A stretch of DNA of 64,000 bases from assembly GCA_024196135.1 (NCBI GenBank), contig JAMQCK010000036.1, forward strand, positions 83,334-147,333, given 5' to 3'. The first letter of the stretch is position 1, and the number at the start of each line of letters is the position of its first letter. The notes under the pieces are model-generated. The model saw only the letters and a program-made list of their open reading frames with translations, was not told where the DNA came from and did no database searches. Source of the DNA: Pleurotus ostreatus/Saccharomyces cerevisiae fusant (lineage: Eukaryota > Opisthokonta). Of the stretch, positions 23,215 through 34,311 are shown piece by piece. The position numbers were made by a program, and so were the translations under genes.

Positions 23215-24255
23215 TGCCTGACTGAACACTTATATACGTAGCGACTTTGAAGCCGGATACGCCACTAGCGAACAAAGGCGTGGCAGGTGAGACGGCATAG
23301 GCTCGATCTGAAAGTGAAATGAACCAGAGAAAATTTCGGTTTTCCGATAGTGCTCCTAAGCAGCGACTATAGTGGGCAGACGTTGTACGTCTGAAGACAG
23401 CAGAGATCAAGCGGTTCAAGCAGTATTATGATCCCAGTCACATCAGCGCGGCTAGGATTGTCACCGTCTCGATATGAAGGAGTCGATGAACGCTATAGTA
23501 CAGCCAAGAGATGTCACCCAAGCCGAGAAGACATATAAGAGCTCCGATTCATTCGGCCGCAAGAAAGAGGAGGGCAGAGGACTTCGAGCTTTCAGAATGG
23601 GGTCATAGAGATGAGGACAGTCGCGAACGGTCTTGTCACACGATCACAGCCTGTGACAATTGAGACGGTTGACATTTATTTGTGGCGCCGCTCCTGCACA
23701 TTCCTGCGCTGCCAGTAGTCTGCGCCGCCATCAGGGTCTGTCTCTAGAGCCGTCCCACGCAGTGCCTATCGCGTCGGAGGTTTGGCCAGTAGGCTGGGCA
23801 TTCTCGATGTGTCGTTGTATCTCAGCATCGGTGAAGGGCCAAGTGTGTCGCGTGAGTCCTCGTCGTCGCTAGCAATGTCGCCCTTTGGTACATCCGCCGG
23901 CACCATCTTGCCATGAGCTCCCCAAGCCCAGTCTGATGACCATTCGCAAGTGAGCATCACCATGTCAGCTACGTGATCTACGACGTATCCCCAAGCCAGA
24001 GTTGGCGATGCCATCGGGCTGCATTAATTAGAGAGCTAGATTCCGCCCCTCTGCTCGCCCATCTCCGAATTCACTGAACATTGAACCTGCAGTTCAGGAA
24101 CAGTGGGACAAGGGCGCCTCAACATGGTGCGCGACGACCAGCCTTTGGGAGCAATTTGAAACCAAGATCGAGCGCACAAGGAGGATAGAGATGGCGCGCA
24201 AGTGAGGCGCAAAAATCATGAAAGAGCGTAAATGCAAGAGATGCAGCCCAGAAGG
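23215..24255. other. Intergenic gap
   Basis: About 1 kb with only short unconvincing frames. Upstream side of the pseudo-caspase gene. Nothing else recognised before the 24-bp repeats. Confidence 0.4.
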
Positions 24256-24351
24256 TAGTCTCGAAAACCAGCCTGAGATGGTCTCGTAGACCAGCTTCGA
24301 GGCGGTTTCGCCCACCAGCCTTGAGGTGGCCTCGGGAACCACTGAGAGCAT
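24256..24351. repeat. 24-bp minisatellite, four units
   Basis: Four head-to-tail units of 24 bases: 24256-24279, 24280-24303, 24304-24327 and 24328-24351. Shared core GG-YYTCG-NNN-ACCAGC-YT-GAG. The unit length is a multiple of three and the minus strand is open across it, giving an eight-residue repeat of the kind ETASKLVY, but I see no larger gene around it. Confidence 0.7.
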
Positions 24352-24601
24352 CCTGTGAGCCACCTCAGAGGCGCCGTATATGTACAGGGGGTATATGATA
24401 TATGTAAGTCCCAGCGACAACAAAGACACAGTAATTCAACATAGAGTCCTTGCTTGATTGTAAGAGAGCGTAAGTAGCATGCATATGAGATGAGTCAGTC
24501 CATAGGGGAGCGTCTGTTGCGTCAGGAGTCCGCGGCGAAGGGATCGTAAATGGTCACAAGGTCAGACTAGCCGAGTAAGTAATCGCCCTAGAGCAGAATA
24601 C

Positions 24602-26401
24602 CTACCCCCGCGTCAGCTGCAACGAAACCCTCTTCGCCAACCGCGACGCAATGCTAGGCTTCCTCCTTAGGCGCCTGTCCGTGCTGTCGAACATCTCGCT
24701 CCTCGACGCGGCGCGCAGTAGCGTCCAGTCGCTCGATACGCGCACGTCTTCGCTCGACATCCTCGCCTCGGGTAGCGCGTCGCTCGTGGATACGGAGGCT
24801 TGCGAGCCGGTATCCTGCCCAAGTTTGCGGTCCGCCGACTGTCCCAGATCACGATTCACCGACCCCGCTCGTGACCCCGCATTCGAGGACCCCGACTCCG
24901 CAATCGAGAACAGCGAGCGCAACTTCTGCCGCCGCGGGCTCGGGCGGTCTGGGCGGTCGGAGTGCCGCAACGACAAGAAGCGCGTCGGCGATGCGTTCTC
25001 CAAGGAGAGGAAGGTCCGATGCCCCTTGACGGGTGTCGAGGACTGGGTGCGGCGGCGCGCGTCGGACGGGGAGGCGCGGGGAGGGCTGAGTTGGCTGGGG
25101 AATTGAACTTCTTCCTGAGGAGTTTGAGGTCGCTCTGGTGTAGACGAAAGCTCCTTCTGCGCAAAACGGAACTGCTCCCGCACAGTACGAGCAGGAGGCG
25201 GAAGGGACACATGCTTTGGGCGAGCGGGCGTGAATCCGAGGTCGAGGTCGAGTGGCGGCAGCACGACGCTGGGACTTTCCGAAAACTCTGCAAGCAGCTC
25301 GCGCGCGTAGTCCGGCAAAGGCAAAGGCAAGTCGTCGAGCCCTCTGCATATCGACTGGCGTGACCGATGAGTCCGCTTCGGCGTATGATATACCACCACC
25401 GACCCCCGTGGCACCCCCTGCTCCTCGTCGTCGCCCAAAGCCGCGAACGTGCAGCTGGCAGCAAAGGCCCGATACGAGCTGTCCTCGTCATGCTGGTCGG
25501 TCAAGATGGACGCCGAGGACGCGGTCGGTAGGGTCGTGACCGACGCGGACGCCTCGCTCCCAGCTTGGGACCTCCGGCACCGCCGACTCGACGTCAGCTC
25601 GTCCAAGAACACGCCGGGCGGCGGCAACGGGACGTCCCTCCGCACCAGCATCGGCTCTGCGTCCCTCGCAACCATCCGGCGCGCCTGCATCGAGCGCCGC
25701 TTCAGCCGTGGTGCCGGGCGGGTGGACAGCCCGTGCTCTGAGGACTCGAGGAATTGCGCGAGGTTCGCTTGTCGTCGGTCTACCACTGGCGGGGACGTAG
25801 ATGCTTGTTGGAGGCGCGCGGCGGCTTCCTTGGCTTGTTGTTGTCGGAGCTCCCATATCCACCGCTCGCGCTTCGCTGCATAGAGAGCAGGACCGTGAAG
25901 GTCGCTGGAGGCAAGGAGGATTTGAACCTGGCGAGCGGCTTCTTCCGAGGTCTCGGACAGCTGACGGAGAAGGGATGCGGTGGTATGTAGAGCGCGATCT
26001 TGGTCCTCAGGTGACACGAGGGAACGCAGAGATCGTTCAAGTGCGCGTTCCGCCTCCGTATATCTTCGGTGTCTGCGGGCCTCACTGGTCTCGGCGCGCT
26101 GTGCATGGACTGCTTTCGATAGACTGGGTGCCCTGTCAGTACGAAGTTTAGTGAATGAGTTGATTCAACGCACTTGTAAGCAGCATGACGATCCTGGGAC
26201 GGAGAAGTAATGTCTTTCGTATGCGCCCAGCTCTCCGCGCAATCCTATGAGGCTCGTCAGGTCCAGCTACACCTCCATTGAGTAGCTACGCACCACTAGT
26301 ATAAGTGGCTGCCGCTTAGGCGCCTCAGCCGCCCGCAAAATGCGCTTCTCCTTCTCCTTAGTCGGCGGAGGCGTCGGGAACCGTTGAAGAACGTCCTGCA
26401 T
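24602..26401 (-). CDS. Hypothetical protein with coiled coil and long disordered C-terminal region
   Basis: About 570 residues in three exons on the minus strand. Exon 1 starts MQDVLQRFPTPPPTKEKEKR (ATG at 26399-26401) and ends LILV; exon 2 carries DCAESWAHTKDITSPSQDRH; exon 3 joins in phase 2 and gives APSLSKAVHAQRAETSEARR, leading into a coiled coil rich in Glu, Arg and Leu to about residue 180 (YAAKRERWIWELRQQQAKEA). The rest is Ser/Arg/Pro-rich and looks disordered, with repeated SP and TP sites suggesting phosphorylation, and a basic end (RRKPSIASRLAKRVSLQLTRG region). The stop is TAG at 24602-24604. No known domain recognised. Exon phases fit well, so the gene is real; function unknown. 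Confidence 0.75.
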
Positions 26402-27160
26402 ATCCCGCAGCTCGAAGTGGTCCGAGTAGACTCGGTGGTGGTTAAAGTAGGCTCGGTGACGACTAGAATGCGCCTGGTGACGGCTAGAGACGACTTTGAA
26501 TGGGTTTAGGATAAATTATGGAGCCTTCCTTAGTGGACCCTGAAGGCCTTCGGAATTCATCCGGGTCAAGGAGCGGACAAAGAGACGCGCGCCACCTCGA
26601 GACGAACGCGGGGAAAGAGAATATCACGTGGCCGTAAGGGACCGATCGCGTGACTCACCGGCAAAGTTCAACTTGAGATCCGTCAAGTCTTTGCTTTGGA
26701 AAAGAGGCCAAGGGTGAACTCGGACTCGAGTATGAAGAGTCGCCCATCATACGAGATGGATATAAAAGTGTTGACTCAGGCCTCATAATTCCATTTTTTT
26801 CGGAAGTTCCGCACTAGCATAGTGATGAGCTACCACTACAGGTCTTTCGAACTCAGCGCCGTTGCACTGATGCACCCTACTGTGATGGACAGCTATCGTG
26901 TATTGAGCTGATGTCGACACACTGAGCGTAAAAACCCGCTGGTATCAATTTGCGGCGCAAAATCGCGATCGTGTGTGCCCGATATCCTGGCGCCGAATTT
27001 GTGGCAAGCGGGTCGAAAGGCGCAACCGCATGACAGATTGTCCATGGTGGACGACATTGAACCCGCCGATACTGATGGCATAGCGCAAGTCAAGACAGTT
27101 TTCAGCCTGTTTGCTTATCTGGCTTTTCAGGCATGAAGTCAGCACGACCCAAGGTGATAC
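26402..27160. other. Intergenic gap upstream of the coiled-coil gene
   Basis: Promoter side of the minus-strand gene ending at 26401 and 3' flank of the BTB gene. Around 26440-26500 there are three imperfect copies of a GGTGACGRCTAGAR-like motif. A TATAAAA box occurs at about 26760. No gene recognised. Confidence 0.4.
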
Positions 27161-28615
27161 TTAGGACCGCTAGATGGTTCGCTGGTTCCATAACATCAGT
27201 TTCCTGTCTTCGCACGTGAAGGCCTACACTCACCGGCAGCATAGTCCACTCCACAACGGCTTTCTGTAGGCGCTTCCTTAGCGCCTCTTTGCAGTCCTCA
27301 CACGCCATGCCCACCATCAGGGAGTTCACCGTCGCCTCCATCCTACTCGGAGGCAAGTCTAGATGGACTTGAGTATACGAGAGCAGAAAATCGCTATGCC
27401 ATATTCTCACCTGGTTGCGCTTCCGCCACGAGATACGTCGCTGCCAACTGCCACGCCCTCGCAATCTTTTTCTGGTCCGCAAAAGTGCAGATCTCAGTCT
27501 CCGGATGCGGGTACGGCGCCTGCGCGAGCACGCCCTTCAACGCGTCCACGCGCTGCTTGTGCAGCATGAACAGCCGCTTCAGGTATATCGCGCCCATCGC
27601 CTCGGCCTGTGCGTCCGTCAGCGCGGGGAGCGGGAAGGACAGCAAGTGCGAGGACACGGCGACCGCGAGGTCGTTTAGCCCATAGCGCGCCGCGGCCGTG
27701 TAGACCGCGAGCGGCGCGAGGGGCGCCTGCGCGAGGAGGACCGCGTACAGCGCGCGGGGGGGCATGACGTGCTGCGCGGGGAGCATGCCGTACGCGGGCA
27801 GCCGGTCGAGCGCGGCGAGCAGCGTCGTGACAGGCGGCGCGTACCGCGCGGGGGACATGTCGTACACGGCGTGCAGCACGATGTTGAGTACGTCGGAGGC
27901 GTCTTGAGAGCGGGCGAGTGGGTAGCCGTCGGGCGATCGGTCCGTGGGGGGCAGCAGGGCGGCGAAGTAGTTCGCGGAGGCGCTGGCTAGGAGGGCGCGG
28001 TTGACGTAGAAGTAGACGCCGTCGGTGGAGACGAGGACGACGTCGGGGGGCACGCCGCCGTGCAGGGCGCCCGAGGTGAAGGTCGTGGACATGCTGATCA
28101 TCGCGGATGCGGGAGTGGTGTCATGGTGCGTGCTGGGCGTGGCCGTCACCTCGGGTGTGTCCTGGTGGGGGGGCAGCACTGTAAGGTCAGGTCAACGAGC
28201 GAGAGGGTGTAGCACACACCGAATCCGGCGTGGGCAGCGTCAGCGCAGCGGCCTCTGCGTCGAGTGCGGTGTCGGCGAGTGTGGTGTCGGCAAGTGGCGC
28301 ATCGGCGGTCGTGAGATCGCCAATCTCCGCGTCCCAGATGCTCGCGACGGAGGCAAGGAAGCTCTCATCCGCGGGGTCCTGCCCACCGACATCACCTGCG
28401 CCAGCCTGCCCGGAGTTCGAGGACGAGGGGAGCATCGCGAGGGGACGGATCGGGAAGGACGAGGAAGAGGTACCGAGAGGTTGATTTGCAGCCGGCCTGT
28501 CCAGGGCAAATTGATCTCCCCCGTGCTCAGCGATGTTCCACGCGTCGCCGACGTCGCGGAGGGGGTTGGAGGGGCTGCCCAGTAGGTGGGTACTCGTAGG
28601 GGCTTGGTGGAACAA
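27161..28615 (-). CDS. BTB/POZ domain protein, Agaricomycete type
   Basis: Three exons. Exon 1 (28615 down to about 28220) is an acidic Ser/Ala-rich arm starting MFHQAPTSTHLLGSPSNP. After a GTGTGT...TTACAG intron, exon 2 encodes the BTB core: PPDVVLVSTDGVYFYVNRAL, LLASASANYFAALLPP, then DASDVLNIVLHAVYDMSPAR, and a helical C-terminal region (YTAAARYGLNDLAVAVSSHL and MGAIYLKRLFMLHKQRVDAL). Exon 3 adds PSRMEATVNSLMVGMACEDC and ends shortly after VEWTMLP, stop TAA placed at 27161-27163. This family is greatly expanded in mushrooms; members bind partners through the BTB domain, some as CUL3 adaptors. No second domain is visible, so the partner is unknown. The last splice is the least certain. Confidence 0.8.
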
Positions 28616-29302
28616 AGGGGAAAGACAGTAAGCTTGCGTGAAGTCGAAGGTCGTCAGTCAACCTCGTCGATATCGGGTCAAGCAAAGGAGCAGTGTTTGA
28701 GACGGCCGATATAGATCATGCCTCGCTACGGGCCGCGCCACGCACGCAGATACGCGCTATGCCCAGATATGGCATCGATGGGCGCGCTCAAGAGGCAGAG
28801 TAATGAGTTACGTTCACGATGACGAGGGTTACATGGGAAAGTCGATTCAATGGGATGCGCGCGATTCGCCGAGTTTCCCTCCGTCAATAGCGCCAAATAG
28901 CATGTGACTCACGCCATCTCACGATGGCCGAGGGCGCGAGTCGGGGGCTAGGGGGCTGGGGCCGGCAAAGCGTAAGAGGAGAGACCGATAGAGCATAAGA
29001 AACGACGCAAGGAGTATATTCTTCTAGTTGTCAGCGGGTAGAGAGGGTGACATAAGGATTAGTGAGGACTACCGTATTGTATTCTCCGCTCAGTCGGTAG
29101 CTGCGTGGACTGACTCAAGCACGGATGCCACCCGCATTTACCTCGCGCTCCGTCTCGCACTGCGAGCTCGATGCTTCCTCCTCGGTCATGGGAAGCTCCA
29201 ATCTGAGAACGTATAAAAGCGACCACAACAGGCGCAGGTTGCAGTAGGTCGAGCATTCACGACAACCAGAGCCTAAGCCTGATTATTTTCGCTGTACCCA
29301 CC
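28616..29302. other. Divergent promoter region between the BTB and SDR genes
   Basis: About 690 bases between two divergent starts; both promoters must lie here. A TATAAAAG box at about 29210-29217 stands roughly 90 bases upstream of the SDR start and is the best promoter element in sight. Confidence 0.5.
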
Positions 29303-30405
29303 ATGGCCGCCTCGAACACCGTGTACTTGATCTCTGGCGCCAACCGCGGCATCGGTGAGTGCTTCGTCAAAAGTGCTCGGCGATCCCGCAGTTCTCCACG
29401 ATGTCCCAGGCCTCGAGTTCGTCAAGCAGCTGTCCGAACGCCCGAACACCGTCGTCTTCGCTGGCGCGCGCAACCCGAAGGCTGCGTCCGACCTCCAAGC
29501 CCTTGCCGCAAAGTATCCCGGCCGAGTCCACGTCGTCGAGCTCAAGGCATGCGACGAGCAGGGCAAGGCGCGAGTCATTGAAGAAATTCGCCAGAAAGCG
29601 GGACAGCTGGACGTCGTCATCGCGAACGCTGGTGAGCATGGTTCGTAGATGATGATGTTATCTTCACGACTGATTCGCCGTCCAGCTGTTTTCAACGACG
29701 TGAAGGAGCTGTTGTACGTCAGCCCCGAGTCTATGAGGGAGCACTTCGATGTAAGCGTCGTTGTCCTCCCCTTCTCTTCCCCTGATTAACCAAACTCACC
29801 TCAATCGAAATCACCTCAAATCAACTCACCTCACTACCCACCCAGGTCAACGTCGTCGGCACCCTCGTCCTCTTCCAGGCCGCCTACCCCCTCATGAAGA
29901 CCTCCCCGACCCGCAAGTTCGTCGTCATCGGCGCGAAGGGCGGCAGCATCACCCTGGGGCCGGAGTACCGCTCTGCGCTCGGGCCGTACGCGGTCTCGAA
30001 GGCCGCGGTGCATTATGTGGCGAAGAAGCTGCAGTTTGAGAATGAGGATTTTGGTGAGTCGATGTCTGGCGCGCGGAGGCCGTAGGGCAGGAGGATGGGC
30101 GGGAGGAAGAGGGGGGATCGAGGAAAGATACGCATGCTAAAGCACTCATAGTAATTTTCCCAATCTGCCCTGGGAGGGTTAGCACGGATATGTGTGAGTG
30201 CGAACAACTTTTCAGTGACGGTGGGGATACTGATGAACCCTGCCCAGATCTCGCCGCGCAGAGCAACGACGCAGAGCTAGCCAAGCATCCAGGCGAGACG
30301 CCCGCATTCAGCGTAGCGAGCATGCTGCGCGTCATCGACGGCGCTACAAGGGAGAACGCGGGTGGAAAATTCATGGATGTTTCGGGAGGCGTCAACGAGT
30401 GGTAG
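29303..30405 (+). CDS. Short-chain dehydrogenase/reductase (classical SDR)
   Basis: An NAD(P)-dependent oxidoreductase of about 270 residues. The cofactor motif GANRGIG sits at the end of exon 1 (MAASNTVYLISGANRGIG), interrupted by a GTGAGT...CCCAG intron that returns in frame at LEFVKQLSERPNTVVFAGAR. Further SDR signatures are DVVIANAG (NAG motif), VNVVGTLVLFQAAYPLMK, VVIGAKGGSITL with the catalytic Ser, and GPYAVSKAAVHY with the YxxxK catalytic pair. IFPICPGRVSTDM is the PG motif exon near 30135-30190, and the last exon ends GKFMDVSGGVNEW. Five or six exons. The pattern is that of the fungal norsolorinic-acid-ketoreductase-like SDR group, but no secondary-metabolite genes are adjacent; substrate unknown. 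All catalytic residues are present. Confidence 0.88.
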
Positions 30406-31654
30406 ATGGGCTGGTATGAGCGCAGACCTATTCAATGCTGAGCAGAAGGAATAATTGAAGGACAGTGAACACAGTATGTATAAGAAGACGAAGACATCGT
30501 AGAAGTAGAAATGAAGCCGTTGTTTGCTCTTGTTGTTAGCGTTCGAAATGGGAACATCAATTTTCCCAATGTGGCAACTTTTGTTCTTGTCACGAGGTCT
30601 TGTGGGCGCTTTCGACATGGCGATTCATGCGCTGTGCTGGGATTTCCCAAACTCCTTCATCTTCGCGCTTCACGTTCTTTTTTACCGGGAGCGTGCGAGT
30701 CCTACCGACTTTTCCATCTGCCAGCGCACAACTTCGTTCTGGCGGAGTTAGTGGCCACGGCAAGGTAGTGATCAAGGCTTCCAGGCGAACAGCCCTGTGT
30801 TCAAGGCCGTCACATCTCCCGCTGCTGTCTCGTGTACTCAGTGCGGCGCCGTCTAACCAAGTTACCTGTCCGACACCCGCAACTGAGTTGCTTCGCTCTG
30901 ATGTTGTAGGGCACTCACAGCCTCGCCGAGGGCGGCCCTCCGTCAGCTGAGGGATGCATGTCAAGGAAGGTAGGCCCTGCTGCCGTTGAAGGTTCGGCGG
31001 TTGCGAGTATGAGTTTGGAGGGAGGACGGCATTGTCAGATGTAGGGTGCGCGCGGAGATGTATAGGCGGAGAAAGCCGAGGGTGTTACATCGCAAAAAAA
31101 AGGGCAGAGGATGCGATGTCTGTACATATGTAGGCCCCTGTGGGCCAGCTACTTTCGGGCTTTGGTGAGCATGGCTGGACGACGGGGTCAAGACCTTATG
31201 CAGATCAGTTAAAAACGCACTGCATGTATTCGGTGAGGCTGTGAAGCCGAAGCGCGTAGCCGATGTACCTTTCTACTGGTGGCGGAGGTAGGCTCTGCCC
31301 TGAGAGCGTAAAGTCCCGCACTCTTCGCAGAAATGAGCATGATTGAAGCTGGGTTGAAGGACAAGCGACGGGCAGTAGGAATTTCCATAGAGCCCCTGAG
31401 GTCCTGCGCCGCGTACAGAGACGGGGAGATGGCAGTGTCTGATCCTCCGCCTTCAGAACTGCGAGCAGAGCGTCGGGAGACGGAGATGAACGTTGAACTA
31501 GACCGGGGATCGAGAAGTCGACGGATGGCCCTGGGCCTGATCTGATCGGGGGTTGATGAGATCAGCGGAAGAAGATTCACACGGGCTTGGCTTTGTTGGC
31601 CGAATTGGGAAGTTTGCATTTTGGGACATGCCATCATCGGTCTATCGATCATGG
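30406..31654. other. Gene-poor interval between the SDR and the MITE
   Basis: About 1.25 kb. A minus-strand frame of 147 codons (31209-31652) and plus-strand frames at 30511-30950 have no recognised motif. No repeats found apart from the target duplication at its end. Confidence 0.4.
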
Positions 31655-31747
31655 ATCCAATGAGGACCCCGGAATATACGCATGGAGGCCGTCCTGGAAA
31701 ATCCGGCTTTGGCGCACATTTATCCGTTTTTTTCTTGGGCCTTTGGC

Positions 31748-31820
31748 CCCAAATTCATCCGTTTTCTGGAACGGCCTCTTGGGACCCCCAGGATTTATCC
31801 GCTTTCCTGTGACGGCCTCC
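31748..31820. repeat. Subterminal direct repeat of the MITE, left copy
   Basis: Imperfect direct repeat of about 73 bases inside the MITE, similar to 32214-32286. Shared landmarks in the same order: a CCAAWTTYATCC start, a T-run, GGAMCGGCCT, GGGACCCCCA and GATTTATCCGC, then a GACGGC end. Confidence 0.6.
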
Positions 31821-32063
31821 AAAAATGGCAATAAAATCGGCAAAAATCCCATTTTTCTCCTCGGGTCCGCACAGGCGGTGCGTACAGCGCCTGCAATAGA
31901 AAGAAGTTGTCAAGTGCAAACCCAAAGGATTAACGCTCTCAAGGCCCATGCAAAAAGCTACCGCGCGCACCGCTGTTCTTTGGAAGATCGAGTCTGACAG
32001 TGGGAGAAAGTGCCAATGAGCGTGGGGAGCTATGAGGTTTTCTCCCGTCCCCCAGCACTTGCT

Positions 32064-32136
32064 CATAGAATGGCTCAATGGTCTGGCGCGCGTCCCATTT
32101 GGAGGGTGGCCGGTGGTTCGAATCGGGGTTCAGGTA
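32064..32136 (+). other. tRNA-like segment with A and B boxes inside the MITE
   Basis: TGGCTCAATGG at 32071 resembles a tRNA A box and GGTTCGAATC at 32115-32124 is a perfect B box; their start-to-start spacing of 44 bases is that of a real tRNA. The stretch between, TCTGGCGCGCGTC, is like a tRNA-Arg D-arm/anticodon region. However the acceptor and T-stem pairs do not close, so it cannot be a working tRNA. It may be a decayed tRNA or a pol III promoter remnant. Confidence 0.35.
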
Positions 32137-32213
32137 TCCGTTTTTTCAGGACGGCTTCACCGCATACCCCGTACGTATACGCGTTTTTGGGCCGGCCTCC
32201 GCGCCCTCAAGCT

Positions 32214-32286
32214 CCCAATTTATCCATTTTTTGGACCGGCCTACCGGCCGGGACCCCCAAGATTTATCCGCACCGCTGGACGGCAT
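32214..32286. repeat. Subterminal direct repeat of the MITE, right copy
   Basis: Partner of 31748-31820, same orientation, with an additional GGCCGG palindromic insertion near 32245. Confidence 0.6.
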
Positions 32287-32317
32287 TTGTGCGTATATTC
32301 CGGGGTCCTATCCAATG

Positions 32318-32846
32318 GCGCCCGGCGGGTTTGAAAATGTGAACCCCGATGTGCCTGGTCAATCACGCTGCAATATACCTCAACAGTCTGGGGACGTCAC
32401 GGGCGGGAGGGCGCGCAGGTGAGGTGCATACAATTTTTGGGCTGCCCAGACGGCGGGGACGCATGGTGCACTCTGTGTAGCAGGAAGGTCAGAGGTCTGT
32501 CCCAGCACCTTGGACTCTCACGAACACTGCATAGGTGGGCTTGGGATGCGGTCACCGCGCAGGTCCTGCTCGGGAAACGCCTGCAACGCGCCCGCCGACG
32601 GCGACGAGCCACTCGATGCCACAGTCACGCTCTACCCGCGCCAGCACTCTGGAACCCAGCGGCCAATAGCACCCGCCGAAATACAGAGGTTTTTTACCCG
32701 GCCCGACTGTTGTAAACCTCCTTGAGAACCCTGCCAGTTAGCATTTATGAGTGGCGGTTCAGAGGACTGCTCGGTTCTCATCCTGTACTTAATCCCCTTC
32801 CCCTCCTCCCCCTGGTAGTTGAGCGGACATACAGCTGCATCCGACC
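32318..32846. promoter_or_regulatory. Upstream region of the ZIP transporter
   Basis: About 530 bases of promoter and 5' UTR. CT-rich close to the start (32785-32815). Short frames here were judged to be noise. The MITE lies only about 540 bases upstream of the start codon. Confidence 0.4.
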
Positions 32847-34311
32847 ATGTTCATCTCATCGGAAGCCATCGTCAACGCCACGTCCGCCGTCGTCCGCGCC
32901 TCCCTCCACCGGCGCGCCGACGAGGAAGAAGAGGAAGTCAACTGCGGCGAGGGCGGCGGTGACGACGCCTACCTCGGACTGCGCATCGCCTCCGTCTTCA
33001 TCATCTTGGTCGGCTCGACGTTTGGCGCGCTGTTCCCCGTGCTGGCCAAGCGCGCGAAGTGGCTCACCATCCCCAAGAGTGTCTTCGAGTACGTCCCATC
33101 GTTATCGTCCTCCCCTATAATCGAGCTAAATTTGCCCCCTCCTCCGCAGCTTCGCAAAGTACTTTGGATCGGGTGTCATCGTACGTCTGCCTTCTGTCTC
33201 TCTTTTCCGGAGAACCGGACTGACCTGCATTACTAGATTGCCACCGCGTTCATTCACCTGCTGGACCCGGCACTCGAGGCGCTCGAGTCCCCATGTCTCT
33301 CGCCGAGCTGGGGAGAATACGTGAGTAATTTCCGTCGATTATTCCCCATTCCCTACCAACAATTCCCACAGCCCTATGCCCTCGCCCTCTGCATGGCCAG
33401 CATCTTCGGTATCTTCATTCTTGAGCTCCTTGCCTTCCGTTGGGGAACGGCGCGTCTGGCTCAGATCGGTATGACCCATGGTCAGCATTTTCACTTCACT
33501 ATCTTCGTTTGTTCTTGCTCACAGACTATTTCAGACGCTCACGGTCATGACGTTGGCGGAAGCATCGCCGCCCACGGCCCCGAAGGCGCCAACACCGAGA
33601 TGGGCTCGTTGGAAAAGCAGCCGCTCGACGAAGTCGAGAAGGACGAGCTCATCACCGACACCGTCGCCGCGCAGATCATCGGCGTTGGCATCCTCGAGTT
33701 CGGTGTCGTCTTGCATAGGTACGTCCCTAAACTGTTCCCTCATCAACAAAATCACTAACGCTTTTCCCCAGCATCCTCATCGGCCTCACCCTCGCCGTCG
33801 ACGAGGACTTCAAGACCCTCTTCGTCGTCATCGTCTTCCACCGTGCGTTTTCCTTTCCGCTCTTGCGCATTTTCGCGTCTCACTGACCCCTCTTGCAGAA
33901 ATGTTCGAAGGCCTCGGTGTGGGCTCCCGTCTCGCGTACCTGCGCCTGCCGTCGAAGTACACCTGGGTCCCCATCGCCGCCGCGCTCCTCTACGGCATCA
34001 CCACCCCCGTCGGCATCGCCGCCGGCCTCGGCGTCCGCACCACGTACAACCCGGGCAGCACGACCGCGAGCACCGTCAGCGGCGTCATGGACTCGATCTC
34101 TGCGGGCATCCTCATTTATACCGGTTTGGTCGAGGTAAGTAACGGTTGTTGATAGCCGTGGACTGTGCGCTGACGACGGCCATAGCTCCTCGCGCACGAG
34201 TTCCTGTTCAACCGCGAGATGCAGAATGCGTCGAATGGCAAGCTGGCGTACGCGATCACCTGCATGGTCCTCGGCTGGGGCCTCATGGCGCTCTTGGGCA
34301 AGTGGGCTTAA
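32847..34311 (+). CDS. ZIP-family zinc/iron transporter
   Basis: A plasma-membrane or organellar metal importer of about 350 residues with eight predicted helices. The N-terminus (MFISSEAIVNATSAVV) precedes an acidic loop and helix 1 (LGLRIASVFIILVGSTFGAL). Helix 2 begins FAKYFGSGVI with IATAFIHLLDPALEAL after a small intron. The cytosolic loop after helix 3 is His-containing (DAHGHDVGG). The metal pathway is in VVIVFHQMFEGLGVG (HxxxEG of helix 4) and LLAHEFLFN of helix 5/6. The protein ends MALLGKWA with TAA at 34309-34311. About seven short introns. The pattern is that of Zrt1/Zrt2-type fungal ZIPs. Zinc is the most likely substrate; regulation by zinc cannot be seen in the sequence. Confidence 0.92.

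Larger units (their letters stand above)
31655..32317. mobile_element. Non-autonomous DNA transposon (MITE) with 8-bp target duplication, hAT-like
   Basis: The element spans 31663-32309 (647 bp). Its ends are inverted repeats: AGGACCCCGGAATATACGCA at the left is matched without mismatch by the complement of the right end, followed by a six-base mismatch block and CCGTCC again on both sides. The direct repeat ATCCAATG stands immediately outside each end (31655-31662 and 32310-32317), an 8-bp target duplication as made by hAT and some P or Mutator relatives. Inside there is no long transposase frame, so movement would need a transposase from elsewhere. The element sits between the SDR gene and the ZIP transporter promoter. 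Confidence 0.85.

Noticed and set aside
24651..25883. Plus-strand frames antisense to the coiled-coil gene
   Set aside because: Shadows of the minus-strand exon, whose splicing and phase are consistent.
32010..32422. Plus-strand frames of 100-114 codons in and after the MITE
   Set aside because: They lie within the transposon-like element, have no transposase motif and arise from its repeats.
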